A stretch of 13,867 nucleotides of DNA from JANYJJ01 sp038241115. Lineage in GTDB: Bacteria > Pseudomonadota > Gammaproteobacteria > Burkholderiales > Burkholderiaceae_C. Every line of letters begins with the position of its first letter. The first letter of the stretch is position 1. The notes beneath the pieces were generated by a model, which was not told where the DNA came from, searched no databases, and saw nothing but the letters and a program-made list of their open reading frames with translations. Below, one piece after another: positions 13,733 through 13,867 of the stretch. The position numbers and the translations under genes are program-made. The stretch is from assembly GCA_038241115.1 (NCBI GenBank), contig JBBRGA010000089.1:1-13867 (forward strand). Reading direction: 5' to 3'.

Positions 13733-13867
13733 GCAGCAAACAGGCGCAAGCGAATTCAGACCCAAGGTCGTTGCGCTCGGCTAGATTCCCACCTGAGCCA
13801 TCGGGGCCATCAGGGCTCGATCGAGGCGACTTCGGCACACCCCAGGCCCGTGCACAAGGTAGCCACC

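Noticed and set aside
13602..13838. Minus-strand open frame of 78 codons after tctA
   Set aside because: It covers the 35-bp tandem repeats and the terminal hairpin arm, lacks a ribosome site and resembles no family known to me.

Overview
The window looks like a chromosomal segment of a high-GC betaproteobacterium, most likely Burkholderiales and probably Comamonadaceae. This rests on protein character (ParE, the HGGWW hydrolase, TctA/TctB, the IclR regulator) and GC-rich codon use. No taxonomic search could be run. There are eleven complete protein genes, one gene cut by the left edge, one tRNA and several small regulatory or repeat elements. No insertion sequence, integrase, phage gene or CRISPR array is visible.

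Layout, left to right. (1) 1-2576 is a catabolic-looking locus. An FAD-dependent aromatic-type monooxygenase (cut at the left edge) and a degenerate metallo-beta-lactamase-fold protein form a minus-strand operon. It is divergent from an IclR-family regulator, with a compact palindromic region between. (2) 2591-3301 is a vapBC toxin-antitoxin module with a clear operator/promoter dyad. (3) 3313-5325 is parE (topoisomerase IV subunit B), preceded upstream by an alpha/beta hydrolase (5401-6312). (4) 6410-6485 is tRNA-Ala(CGC), followed by an NRAMP-related transporter (6588-7880) with non-canonical metal-site motifs. (5) 7919-11384 is a divergent two-component pair: an OmpR-type response regulator and a hybrid histidine kinase with a PDC/Cache-like periplasmic sensor. 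(6) 11628-13578 is tctB-tctA, the membrane subunits of a tripartite tricarboxylate transporter (TTT), with no tctC solute-binding gene beside them. (7) 13579-13867 is non-coding, with a hairpin and a tandem 35-bp duplication.

How the genes may work together. IclR probably controls the MBL/monooxygenase operon, and both divergent promoters may share one palindrome as their -35 region. The hybrid kinase and response regulator probably sense an extracytoplasmic ligand, plausibly a carboxylate, and control tctBA. That link rests on adjacency and on the known TctD/TctE-TctCBA precedent.

I do not see a clear-cut new multigene system. The most unusual features are the MBL protein with its second metal site apparently erased, the IclR regulator with a tandem-repeat insertion in its effector domain, the NRAMP homologue lacking the selectivity methionine, and the SBP-less TTT pair whose TctA carries altered signature motifs.
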